Part shown: positions 7,130-14,057 of the stretch, in pieces
Layout of the letters: each line of letters starts with the position of its first letter
How positions within the stretch are numbered: the first letter of the stretch is position 1
Assembly: GCA_031732875.1 (NCBI GenBank)
Contig: JAVMKL010000237.1
Span: 1-18,161, forward strand
DNA length: 18,161 nucleotides
Direction of reading: 5' to 3'
Source of the DNA: JAVMKJ01 sp031732875
GTDB taxonomy: Bacteria > Pseudomonadota > Gammaproteobacteria > Competibacterales > Competibacteraceae
The notes under the pieces: model-generated
The model's input: the letters and a program-made list of their open reading frames with translations, nothing else
Told to the model about the DNA's origin: nothing
Database searches by the model: none
Translations under genes and position numbers: made by a program

Positions 7130-7507
7130 CTAGTCCGCCATCATCAGCAGAGCCGCCGCGACCCGGCGTTCTTCCAGCATGACGATATTGTAGGTCCGAC
7201 AGGCGGCGGCCGTGTCCATGACTTCCACGCCCGCGCCGCGCGCCAGCAGGGATTGGATCAGCCGCGGGCGCGGAAATCGCTGCCGGCTGCCGGTGCCCAG
7301 CAGCACGATCTCCGGTTCCAATCGGGCGATCGCCTCGAAATGCATTTCCTCCAGATCGGCGAAGGTCTGCGGCGGCCAGTCGGTTACCAGCCGATCCGGG
7401 GTGACGATCACGCTGCGATGGATTTCCCTTTCGTTGACGTTGATCCAGCCCGGACCATAGCCCTTGATGAAATGTCTGCCCGTGTCGATGTCGAGACTGA
7501 AACGCAT
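7130..7507 (-). CDS. Mth938-like domain (DUF498) protein
   Basis: A 125-residue protein made of a single Mth938-like domain, the fold shared with the mitochondrial complex I assembly factor NDUFAF3. Recognisable features are the N-terminal FIKGYGPGWINVNEREIHRS, the middle WPPQTFADLEEMHFEAI, PEIVLLGTGSRQRFP, and the C-terminal GVEVMDTAAACRTYNIVMLEERRVAAALL, all in family order. No enzymatic activity is established for bacterial members. Length is normal for a stand-alone domain. The ATG at 7507 is supported by AGAGGT upstream and by the family N-terminus; the frame is open further upstream but that extension is low-complexity. It is convergent with rpoS and divergent from the MBL-fold gene across about 180 bp. 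Confidence 0.88.
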   Translation of the reverse strand: MRFSLDIDTGRHFIKGYGPGWINVNEREIHRSVIVTPDRLVTDWPPQTFADLEEMHFEAIARLEPEIVLLGTGSRQRFPRPRLIQSLLARGAGVEVMDTAAACRTYNIVMLEERRVAAALLMMAD

Positions 7508-7689
7508 GAACGATACCTCTATCCAGGGACTCCGATCGTGGCCGCACGCGCCGCCGGCCCGAGACAACAGTCTTTCTGAGTCGTGACCGCCGCTAATGTT
7601 CCAATGATTCAGCCGCCCCCCAGGCGGTCTCGGAAACCCGGGCTGCTTGGCGCCGGCGCAATCGCTTTCATCACCGTGAGTAATGTGCG

Positions 7690-8394
7690 ATGACCGACAC
7701 TTCCCCCTGCACGATCCACGCCCTGGAGCTGGGGCGCATGAGCAATTTCATCTACGTGATTCACGACCATGCCACCGATCGTGCGGCGGTGGTCGATCCG
7801 GCTTGGGACGTGCTCGCCATCCTCGCCGTGACCGAGCGGCGCGGGCTGCGGATCACCGACATCCTGCTGACCCACAGTCATTTCGACCACATCAACGGCG
7901 TCGAGGCACTGCTGAACGCGAGCGATGCCCGCTTGCACCTGCTCCGGGCCGAAGCGGCGTTCTGGGATCGCGATCTCAACCTGCCGACCCTGCATGACGG
8001 CGGCGACCGCATCCCGTTGGGCGAAACCGAAATCGAAATCCTGCACACGCCCGGCCACACGCCGGGTTCGGCCTGTTACCGGGTGGGCGATCAGGTGTTG
8101 ACCGGGGATACCCTGTTCGTGTTCGGCTGCGGGCGCTGCGACCTGCGCGGCGGCGATCCCGAGCAGATGTACCAGAGCCTGCGCCGACTGGGCGAGCGGC
8201 TGCCGGGCGGCACGCTCGTTCGCCCCGGCCACAACTACGGCATTACTCCGACCTCGACCATGGCCGAACAGCTCGCCGGCAATCCGTTCCTGCACTTCGA
8301 CGATGGTCCGGCCTTCGTCGAGTATCGGATGCACTTGCACGACCGCGAGGAGCCGTACCGGCCGGAATCGCGCCCGCACCGCCACCCGTGCTGA
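7690..8394 (+). CDS. MBL-fold metallo-hydrolase (glyoxalase II / persulfide dioxygenase-like)
   Basis: A 234-residue cytosolic metallo-beta-lactamase-fold protein. Metal ligands are complete: H62, H64, D66 and H67 in THSHFDH, H123 in HTPGHTPG, D140 in LTGDTLF, and H181 in RPGHNYG. The stretch GCGRCDLRGGDPEQMYQSL (147-165) resembles the GCGRTDF-x-GGD block shared by ETHE1-type persulfide dioxygenases and GloB-like hydrolases. ETHE1 enzymes use a mononuclear iron, glyoxalase II a dinuclear site. The full HxHxDH set with D140 would allow either, so the substrate is unresolved. The C-terminus is His-rich (HLHDREE then PHRHPC), possibly metal-binding or simply disordered. The start ATG at 7690 has no strong ribosome binding site; an alternative is M17. 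It converges on the Rieske gene with only 6 bp between stop codons. Confidence 0.87.
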   Translation: MTDTSPCTIHALELGRMSNFIYVIHDHATDRAAVVDPAWDVLAILAVTERRGLRITDILLTHSHFDHINGVEALLNASDARLHLLRAEAAFWDRDLNLPTLHDGGDRIPLGETEIEILHTPGHTPGSACYRVGDQVLTGDTLFVFGCGRCDLRGGDPEQMYQSLRRLGERLPGGTLVRPGHNYGITPTSTMAEQLAGNPFLHFDDGPAFVEYRMHLHDREEPYRPESRPHRHPC

Positions 8395-8400
8395 ACGGCT

Positions 8401-8751
8401 TCAGGCCTCCACGAACACCTGCCCGGCATCGACCGCAACCGGGTAGGTCTTGAGTGCTTTCTTGGCTCTGAGGAAGTTTAATAATTGCACGCCCGGCGGG
8501 TGATTGGCCCAGCACACCACCTCGCCGGTGCGGATGTCGAAGCGCGTTCGGTGGTGCGGGCATTCGATCTGGTGACCCTCGACGATCTTGCCTTTGTGCA
8601 GGGAGGCGAACAGGTGGGTGCAGTCGTTCTGGGTGGCGTAAAAGCCATCGTCCAGATGGAAAACCACCACCACCACCCCGCCGCCGACCTTGCAGGTCTT
8701 CATGCCACCGACGGGAATATCGCCCTCGTTGCAAACTTGATGACGCGCCAT
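8401..8751 (-). CDS. Rieske [2Fe-2S] ferredoxin-like protein
   Basis: A 116-residue single-domain Rieske protein. The cluster-binding pattern C-x-H-x17-C-x2-H is complete: C44 and H46 in NDCTHLFASL, C64 and H67 in IECPHHRTRFD. The following FDIRTGEVVC also fits the family. The Gly that usually follows the first C-x-H is replaced by Leu. The loop between GEV and the last strand is long (about residues 81-100, APPGV-like then LLNFLRAKKALKTYPV). Such proteins carry electrons to non-heme oxygenases or act as NirD-like subunits, but no oxygenase or nitrite reductase gene is nearby, so the partner is unknown. GGAGG about seven bases upstream of the ATG at 8751 supports the start. Confidence 0.88.
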   Translation of the reverse strand: MARHQVCNEGDIPVGGMKTCKVGGGVVVVVFHLDDGFYATQNDCTHLFASLHKGKIVEGHQIECPHHRTRFDIRTGEVVCWANHPPGVQLLNFLRAKKALKTYPVAVDAGQVFVEA

Positions 8752-8865
8752 CTCGATCCTCCGCGATCAGTCGGCATGCGATGAAAGAGGAGGGGTTCGC
8801 GCGCCCCTCCACATAACACCTAATAGTATCACTTATTTTATGGTTATAGGTAGGGAGATCGGCAC

Positions 8866-9837
8866 ATGATCGTCAACTGCGTTGCCTATGCCGACGGCTG
8901 CAAGCTGCCCGATATCACGCTGGAGAATATCCCGGAGATCCGGGCTCGACCGGACGCCTTCGTTTGGCTGGGGCTGCGCGAGCCGGACGAGGAAGTGATG
9001 GCGCGGGTCCAGGAGTTGTTCGGTCTGCACGAGTTGGCCGCCGAGGATGCCCACCACGCCCACCAGCGGCCCAAGGTGGAGCTGTACGGCGATTGCCTGT
9101 TCGTGGTGCTGCGAACCGCCCAAATGGGCGAAGGCAAGATGAATTTCGGCGAAACCCACCTGTTTGTCGGTCCCCGCTATCTGGTGTCGGTCCGACATGG
9201 CGCCTCGCTGCCCTATGCCTCGGTGCGCGCCCGCTGCGAGAGCAACCCACGCCTGCTGAGCAAAGGGCCCGGGTTCGTGCTGTACGCCATCCTCGATTTC
9301 GTGGTGGACAACTATTTCCCGATTATCCACACCGTGGAAGACGCGGTGGAGGAACTGGAAGAGCGCTTTTTCAAGGGTGATTTTGATCGGGACGACCTCG
9401 GCCGGCTGTACCAATTCAAGCGCGAACTGGTGGAACTGCGCCGCGCCGCCGCACCGGTGGTCGAGGTCTGCAATTATCTGTTGACCGATGTGTTCACCAA
9501 TCACGTTTCGGACGATATTCGCCCCTATTTCCGCGATGTCCACGATCACGCCCTGCGCATCAACGAGGCGGTGGAAATCATTCGGGAAACGTTGGCGCTC
9601 GCCCTGCAAATCAGCTTGTCGCTCGGCGCGGCCCGCCAGAACGAGGCGACCAAGAAGCTGGCCGGCTGGGGCGCGCTGCTGGCGATTCCGACCATGGTAT
9701 TCAGCATCTACGGAATGAACTTCAAGGGCTGGTTCCCCGAACTGGAATGGGAGTATGGCTATCCTGCCGTGATAGGAGGCGTAACGGTGATTTGCCTGTT
9801 GCTGTACCGCTATTTAAGGAAAACCGGGTGGTTGTAG
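8866..9837 (+). CDS. corA: CorA-family magnesium/divalent cation transporter
   Basis: A 323-residue inner-membrane channel of the CorA type, which forms pentamers and moves Mg2+, Co2+ or Ni2+ along the gradient. The long N-terminal part is the cytosolic funnel, including a helical stretch near residues 155-260. Two C-terminal membrane helices follow (about 266-284 and 299-316). The selectivity-filter signature Y-G-M-N-F is at 282-286, and the following loop is acidic and aromatic (WFPELEWEYGYP). The C-terminus RYLRKTGWL is positively charged, as usual. Length is normal. The ATG at 8866 has GGGAG upstream. It is the first gene of a close plus-strand run: trmO begins at the base after its stop codon. 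Upstream, the 114 bp shared with the divergent Rieske gene contain an AT-rich island (8815-8850) likely to hold its promoter. Confidence 0.94.
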   Translation: MIVNCVAYADGCKLPDITLENIPEIRARPDAFVWLGLREPDEEVMARVQELFGLHELAAEDAHHAHQRPKVELYGDCLFVVLRTAQMGEGKMNFGETHLFVGPRYLVSVRHGASLPYASVRARCESNPRLLSKGPGFVLYAILDFVVDNYFPIIHTVEDAVEELEERFFKGDFDRDDLGRLYQFKRELVELRRAAAPVVEVCNYLLTDVFTNHVSDDIRPYFRDVHDHALRINEAVEIIRETLALALQISLSLGAARQNEATKKLAGWGALLAIPTMVFSIYGMNFKGWFPELEWEYGYPAVIGGVTVICLLLYRYLRKTGWL

Positions 9838-10536
9838 ATGCTCCACTTCGCGCCGATCGGCTTCGTTCGCTCCTGTTTCCGCGAGAAGTTCGGCATTCCC
9901 CGCCAACCGGGACTGGCGCCGGCGGCGCGGGCCACGCTGGAACTGGTGTCGCCCTACGACCAGCCGGCTGCGGTGCGCGGGCTGGAGGGTTTTTCGCACT
10001 TGTGGCTGATCTTCGTGTTCCACGGGGTGCCGGCGGGCCGCTGGCAGCCGACGGTCCGGCCGCCGCGGCTGGGTGGTCACCGGCGGCTGGGCGTGTTTTC
10101 GACCCGGTCCCCCTTCCGGCCCAATCCCATCGGTCTGTCGGCAGTCGGGCTGGAACGAGTGGAAATCGGCCAGGGCCGAGTGGCGCTGCATCTGGCGGGG
10201 GTGGATCTGCTGGACGGAACCCCGGTGCTGGACATCAAGCCCTATTTGCCCTACTCGGACCGGATCCCGGATGCCGCTGGAGGGTTTGCGCCCGAAGCGC
10301 CCGAGCCGGGACTGGCGGTGGATTTCAGCCCGCAAGCAGCGGCGTTCTGTGCGGCCAGGCCGGACGGCGACCCGCGCGAGTTGATCGCGCAGATCCTGCG
10401 CCAGGACCCCCGTCCTGCCTACGAGCGGGGAAACGCCGCCCGGCGACGCTACGGCATGAGGCTGTACGACTTCGACCTGCGCTGGGAGATGCGCGGCGGG
10501 ACGGCGTACGTGACGGAGATCCTGTCTTGTGAATGA
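9838..10536 (+). CDS. trmO: tRNA (N6-threonylcarbamoyladenosine37-N6)-methyltransferase TrmO
   Basis: A 232-residue SAM-dependent enzyme, near the 235 residues of E. coli TrmO (formerly TsaA/YaeB). It methylates t6A at position 37 of some threonine tRNAs to m6t6A. The TsaA-like beta-barrel is clear: N-terminal PIGFVRSCFREKFGIPRQPG (6-25), LEGFSHLWLIFVFHG (49-63), the signature GVFSTRSPFRPNPIGLSAV (85-103), and DLLDGTPVLDIKPYLPYSD (123-141). The C-terminal extension ending in FDLRWEMRGGTAYVTEI is that of the long proteobacterial form. The ATG at 9838 abuts the corA stop codon, so co-translation is likely. The XPB-like gene starts 21 bp after its stop. Confidence 0.93.
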   Translation: MLHFAPIGFVRSCFREKFGIPRQPGLAPAARATLELVSPYDQPAAVRGLEGFSHLWLIFVFHGVPAGRWQPTVRPPRLGGHRRLGVFSTRSPFRPNPIGLSAVGLERVEIGQGRVALHLAGVDLLDGTPVLDIKPYLPYSDRIPDAAGGFAPEAPEPGLAVDFSPQAAAFCAARPDGDPRELIAQILRQDPRPAYERGNAARRRYGMRLYDFDLRWEMRGGTAYVTEILSCE

Positions 10537-10557
10537 GTTGAAACGCAAGGGACGGGC

Positions 10558-12042
10558 ATGACCCACCGCACCAAGGACACCGCCGGCCTTTACCGCACCG
10601 GCCGCGACGACGCGGAGCGCCAGCTTCGCTTCGACCGGGGCACGCTGCTGCTGGAGGGCGTGGCCGAACTGCCGGCCGGGCTGGAAACCTGGTTCCGCTA
10701 CGATCCCCGCGTGGACGCCTACCGCGCGCCCGCTCACCGCTACAGCGACATCATCGGTCCCCTGAAGGGTGAACTGGCCCGCAACAGGGCGCCGCGCTAC
10801 CAGCGCCGGGAACTGACCTGTGCCTTGGAAATGACGCCCTATCTCCACCAACGGGAAGCCCTCGCGGCCTGGCAGGCGGCGAAAGGACGCGGTGTGGTGG
10901 TGCTGCCGACCGGCGCCGGCAAAACCCTGGTCGGCTTACTGGCGCTGTGCTGGGCGCGGCGCGACGGTCTGGTGCTGGTCCCGACCCTGGATCTGATGCA
11001 GCAGTGGTACGCGTTGTTGCGAGCGGCGTTCCCGGATAGCGAAATCGGTCTGATCGGCGGCGGCTATCACGAACCGCAACCGCTCACCATCGCCACCTAC
11101 GATTCCGCCGCCCGCCATGTCGAACGGTTGGGCGACCGTTTCGGCCTGCTGATCTTCGACGAGGCGCATCACCTGCCCTCGGAGTTCTATCGCGCCATCG
11201 CCGAATTCTCGCTCGCCCCCTACCGGCTGGGGCTGACCGCCACCCCCGAGCGCGGCGACGGGCGCGACGCCGATCTGCCGGACCTGATCGGCCCCATCGT
11301 CTATCGCAAGCGCCCGGAGCATCTGGCCGGCGACGTGCTGGCGGACTTTCAGGTGCGGTCGGTCCATGTGGATCTGTCTCCCGTCGAACGGACCGCCTAC
11401 CAACAGGCGCTGGACGAACGCAACGCCTTTTTGCAGGCCAATCGCCTGTCGCTGAGCACCCTGGAGGGCTGGAACCGTTTCGTGATGCTGTCGGCGCGCA
11501 GCGTCGAGGGTCGCCGCGCCATGCGCGCCCACCGCGACGCCCGCCGCATCGCTCACGCCACCCCGGCCAAGCTGCGGGCGCTGGGCATGATCCTCGCCCA
11601 CCATCCGGGCGCCAGGACGGTGGTTTTCACCGAGGACAACGCCACCGCCTACGAAGTCTCACAGCGTTTTCTGATCCCCTGCCTGACCCACCAGACCGCC
11701 ATCAAGGAACGGCAGGCATTTTTGGACGCCTTCAAGGCCGGCGGCTATACCGCCATCGTCACCAGCAACGTGCTCAACGAGGGGGTGGACGTACCGGATG
11801 CCTCGATCGGCGTCATCCTGTCCGGCAGCGCCTCGGCGCGGGAATTCGTGCAGCGGCTGGGCCGGATCCTGCGGCGCGGCGACGGCAAGCAGGCGATCCT
11901 GTACGAAGTCATCGCCCGCGAAACCCGCGAGGAACGGGTCGCCGACCGGCGCCGCGCGCCTCCCGACGCCGGTCGCAAGGCGGAGCGGATCGAAGCCACG
12001 CTGGCCTTGTTCGATCCGCGACGGTCCACTGGCTCCGAATGA
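10558..12042 (+). CDS. XPB/Rad25-family DNA helicase (partner of a Bax1-like nuclease)
   Basis: A 494-residue SF2 helicase collinear, as far as I recall it, with Archaeoglobus fulgidus XPB. The N-terminal damage-recognition-like region (about 20-70) has AYRAPAHRYSDII. Helicase domain 1 carries the Q-like LHQREAL, Walker A LPTGAGKT (116-123), DEAH (201-204) and motif III GLTATP (225-230). A helical thumb-like insert spans about 254-335. Helicase domain 2 carries TSNVLNEGVDVPDA (402-415) and the arginine-finger motif QRLGRILRR (432-440). The RED motif that follows motif III in archaeal XPB reads R-G-D here (232-234). Expected activity is ATP-driven 3'-5' unwinding, with damage recognition in repair. 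AAGGGA about 6 bases upstream supports the ATG. The next gene is the DUF790/Bax1 nuclease, the known archaeal partner, which strengthens the assignment over a generic restriction-type helicase. Confidence 0.9.
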   Translation: MTHRTKDTAGLYRTGRDDAERQLRFDRGTLLLEGVAELPAGLETWFRYDPRVDAYRAPAHRYSDIIGPLKGELARNRAPRYQRRELTCALEMTPYLHQREALAAWQAAKGRGVVVLPTGAGKTLVGLLALCWARRDGLVLVPTLDLMQQWYALLRAAFPDSEIGLIGGGYHEPQPLTIATYDSAARHVERLGDRFGLLIFDEAHHLPSEFYRAIAEFSLAPYRLGLTATPERGDGRDADLPDLIGPIVYRKRPEHLAGDVLADFQVRSVHVDLSPVERTAYQQALDERNAFLQANRLSLSTLEGWNRFVMLSARSVEGRRAMRAHRDARRIAHATPAKLRALGMILAHHPGARTVVFTEDNATAYEVSQRFLIPCLTHQTAIKERQAFLDAFKAGGYTAIVTSNVLNEGVDVPDASIGVILSGSASAREFVQRLGRILRRGDGKQAILYEVIARETREERVADRRRAPPDAGRKAERIEATLALFDPRRSTGSE

Positions 12043-12053
12043 CGGCCCTCAAC

Positions 12054-12111
12054 GAAATCTCCCCGGTCGCCCTTTGCAAAGCTGGGTGGCGGGATGGCGC
12101 CGGGAGATTTC
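12054..12111. repeat. Imperfect inverted repeat between the helicase and nuclease genes
   Basis: GAAATCTCCCCGG (12054-12066) pairs with CCGGGAGATTTC (12100-12111) with one bulged C. Inside lie a second pair (CGCC and GGCG) and the perfect 10-bp palindrome CTTTGCAAAG (12072-12081). The layout recalls dispersed palindromic elements with a CCCTTTGCAAAGGG-type core found in several gammaproteobacteria, but no second copy is visible here. It occupies most of the 91-bp spacer and ends just before GGAGGTGAT. Confidence 0.7.
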
Positions 12112-12133
12112 GGAGGTGATGCAACCCTAACCG

Positions 12134-13312
12134 ATGCTGCCTTCCGACCTGCTGTTCTCCTACAAACGCGGCTCCCAGGTTTACCCGCGCTTTCTGCGGC
12201 GCGAGCAATACGTCTGGGCCGAACAGGTCTTGAGCCTGATCCGCGAGCACCAGCACCGCACCCGCGGCGAATTGCAGGCGGCGCTGCGGGCGCTGGAAGG
12301 CGATTCACCCGACTATCGCGTCGTGCGCGGCTTCGCTCACCTGGCTCTGAACGTCGCCGAGTTCACCTTGGCCACCGGCGAGTTGGAACCGGAGGCGTTG
12401 CGGCGCGAGGTCTTCACCCTGGCGGCGGAACGCGGCGACTACGGCGAAACTCAGGCGCGGGCGGTGCTGGAGGCAGTAGCACCGCGCTACCAACTGGAAC
12501 CGGAAACGCTGCGCGAGGCGCTCTACGCCGACCTGCCGGAAAACCATCTGCTGACCGCGCTGCCGGATTTCACGCCGGATAGGCTGGTGGACCGCTACAA
12601 TCTTGCCCAGGCGCAGGGGCTGCTGTACTCGGCGCTGTATCTGCGCCTCACCGCCCATCGCAACGTCCCCGGCGAATACCGCCGGTTGTTCCGCCATCTC
12701 AAGTTCCACGGCTTGATGTACGCGGTCGAGGGCCATCTGGAGGACGGCTACCAAATCTATGTGGACGGTCCCGCCAGCTTGTTCAAACAAACCCGCAAGT
12801 ACGGCCTGCAAATGGCCATGTTTCTGCCGGCGCTGTTGCGGGTCAGCCGCTGGGAAATGGAGGCGGTGCTGCAACGGGACGGACAGGAATTAAGCTATCG
12901 ACTGGATTCCCAATCTTCGCTGAAACCGCCGGGCACCGCGCCGCCTGCCTACGACAGCCTGCTGGAGGAAAACTTTGCCCGTCGCTGGGAAAAGTTGGGA
13001 ACGCCGTGGGTGCTGGAGCGGGAAGTCGAGATCGTGGACCTGAAGGGCACGGTGTTCGTGCCCGACTTCGCCCTGCGCCATCCCGACGGCCGGCTGGTCC
13101 ACATCGAGATCATGGGTTTCTGGCATCCCGACTATCTGCGCCGCAAGCTGGACAAACTGCGCCGCGCCGCCATGCCGAATCTGATCGTGGTGGTCTCGGA
13201 ACGGTTGAACGTCGGTGCGGACGATTTTTGCGACATCCCGGGGCCGGTTTTATTCTTTAAAGGCAAGATCGAGCCGCGAGCGGTCCTGGAAATCCTGGAG
13301 CGTCCGCCATGA
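12134..13312 (+). CDS. DUF790 / Bax1-family nuclease, partner of XPB
   Basis: A 392-residue protein of the DUF790 family, which includes the archaeal XPB-binding nuclease Bax1. The N-terminal part (LLFSYKRGSQVYPRFL, 6-21, through about 240) is the helical, family-specific region that in archaea contacts XPB. The C-terminal part holds a PD-(D/E)XK-like core: E278-E279-N280-F281 at the start, then VFVPDFALRHPDG (307-319) with D311, then HIEIMGFWHPDYL (323-335) with E325, and a basic helix RRKLDKLRR (336-344). The usual ExK lysine is replaced in EIM, as I recall for Bax1-like proteins. I infer a structure-specific endonuclease that cuts DNA opened by the upstream helicase. A stop codon stands directly before the ATG at 12134, so no longer start exists. 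GGAGGTGAT (12112-12120) is unusually far upstream. Confidence 0.87.
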   Translation: MLPSDLLFSYKRGSQVYPRFLRREQYVWAEQVLSLIREHQHRTRGELQAALRALEGDSPDYRVVRGFAHLALNVAEFTLATGELEPEALRREVFTLAAERGDYGETQARAVLEAVAPRYQLEPETLREALYADLPENHLLTALPDFTPDRLVDRYNLAQAQGLLYSALYLRLTAHRNVPGEYRRLFRHLKFHGLMYAVEGHLEDGYQIYVDGPASLFKQTRKYGLQMAMFLPALLRVSRWEMEAVLQRDGQELSYRLDSQSSLKPPGTAPPAYDSLLEENFARRWEKLGTPWVLEREVEIVDLKGTVFVPDFALRHPDGRLVHIEIMGFWHPDYLRRKLDKLRRAAMPNLIVVVSERLNVGADDFCDIPGPVLFFKGKIEPRAVLEILERPP

Positions 13313-13344
13313 GGGCAGCAAATGATGACCAATATGGATGACCG

Positions 13345-14049
13345 ATGATCGCAATTTTCATCGTTCTGATCGGAATGACCCTGAACGTCGCCGCTTGGGC
13401 CGCGCCGGAGGGGATCGGCACGCTGGCCGATGTGCAAGGAACCATCGAAATCAACGGCGCGGTCGCCAGGGTCGGCACCGAGCTGCGGCTGGGGATGCGA
13501 GTCGTCACCCAACCGGACAGTCGGGCCGTACTGAAATTCGCCGATGGCCAGACCGTGACGCTCGATCCGTCCTCGGTCTTCTGGATCAAGGATTACCGGT
13601 ATGCCAGGAATCAACCAACAGCGAACCGTTCCAGCACCGAACTTCTCAAGGGTGGTATGCGCTTCATCTCCGGCGCGATGGCCAAGGAAACCCCGGAAAC
13701 GGTGAAGATTGAAACCCCCGTCGCCACCATCGGCATCCGCGGTACCGATTTCACGGTGGTTCTGGGCAGCCTGTGCCTGCTGGTGCGGGAAGGCGCGGTC
13801 ATCGTGTCGGCAGCCGGCAAAAGCACGATCGGGCAGGCTGGTCAAATCGTGTTCGTACAGGATGCGAACACACCGCCCAGATTTCTGCCGGCGTCCGAAC
13901 TGCCATTGCGCTGCGCTCCCCTGTTGGAAACAACCACTCCGGGGATCGGCATGTCGCCGGCCACCGCAAGCGCGGTGGCAGCAGCCACGGCGGCTCTCAT
14001 CGGCGCGACCCTCATGATTACCGACGACGATCCGAACGCCTCGCCCTGA
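13345..14049 (+). CDS. FecR-domain protein, secreted (FecR-like 1)
   Basis: A 234-residue exported protein. Residues 1-20 form a signal peptide with likely cleavage at AAWA-APEG. The mature part begins with GTLADVQGTIEINGAVA and continues as a beta-rich FecR domain: LRLGMRVVTQPDSRAVLKFADG, LDPSSVFWI, then KIETPVATIGIRGTDFTV (about 120-137). Family FecR proteins sense iron-siderophore transport with a cytoplasmic anti-sigma region. This one has no such N-terminal region, so it is a periplasmic stand-alone domain. The C-terminus carries a hydrophobic Ala-rich helix (ASAVAAATAALIGATLMI) followed by acidic residues, possibly an anchor. It starts 32 bp after the Bax1-like gene and ends 8 bp from a convergent second FecR-like gene. 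The start at 13345 has only a weak ribosome binding site. Confidence 0.85.
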   Translation: MIAIFIVLIGMTLNVAAWAAPEGIGTLADVQGTIEINGAVARVGTELRLGMRVVTQPDSRAVLKFADGQTVTLDPSSVFWIKDYRYARNQPTANRSSTELLKGGMRFISGAMAKETPETVKIETPVATIGIRGTDFTVVLGSLCLLVREGAVIVSAAGKSTIGQAGQIVFVQDANTPPRFLPASELPLRCAPLLETTTPGIGMSPATASAVAAATAALIGATLMITDDDPNASP

Positions 14050-14057
14050 ACTTTCGG

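Noticed and set aside
10558..13312. Helicase plus nuclease as a restriction or phage-defence cassette
   Set aside because: The helicase is XPB-like along its whole length, the partner is DUF790, and neighbours are housekeeping genes with no methylase, integrase or other defence genes. A defence role is not excluded but is not supported.
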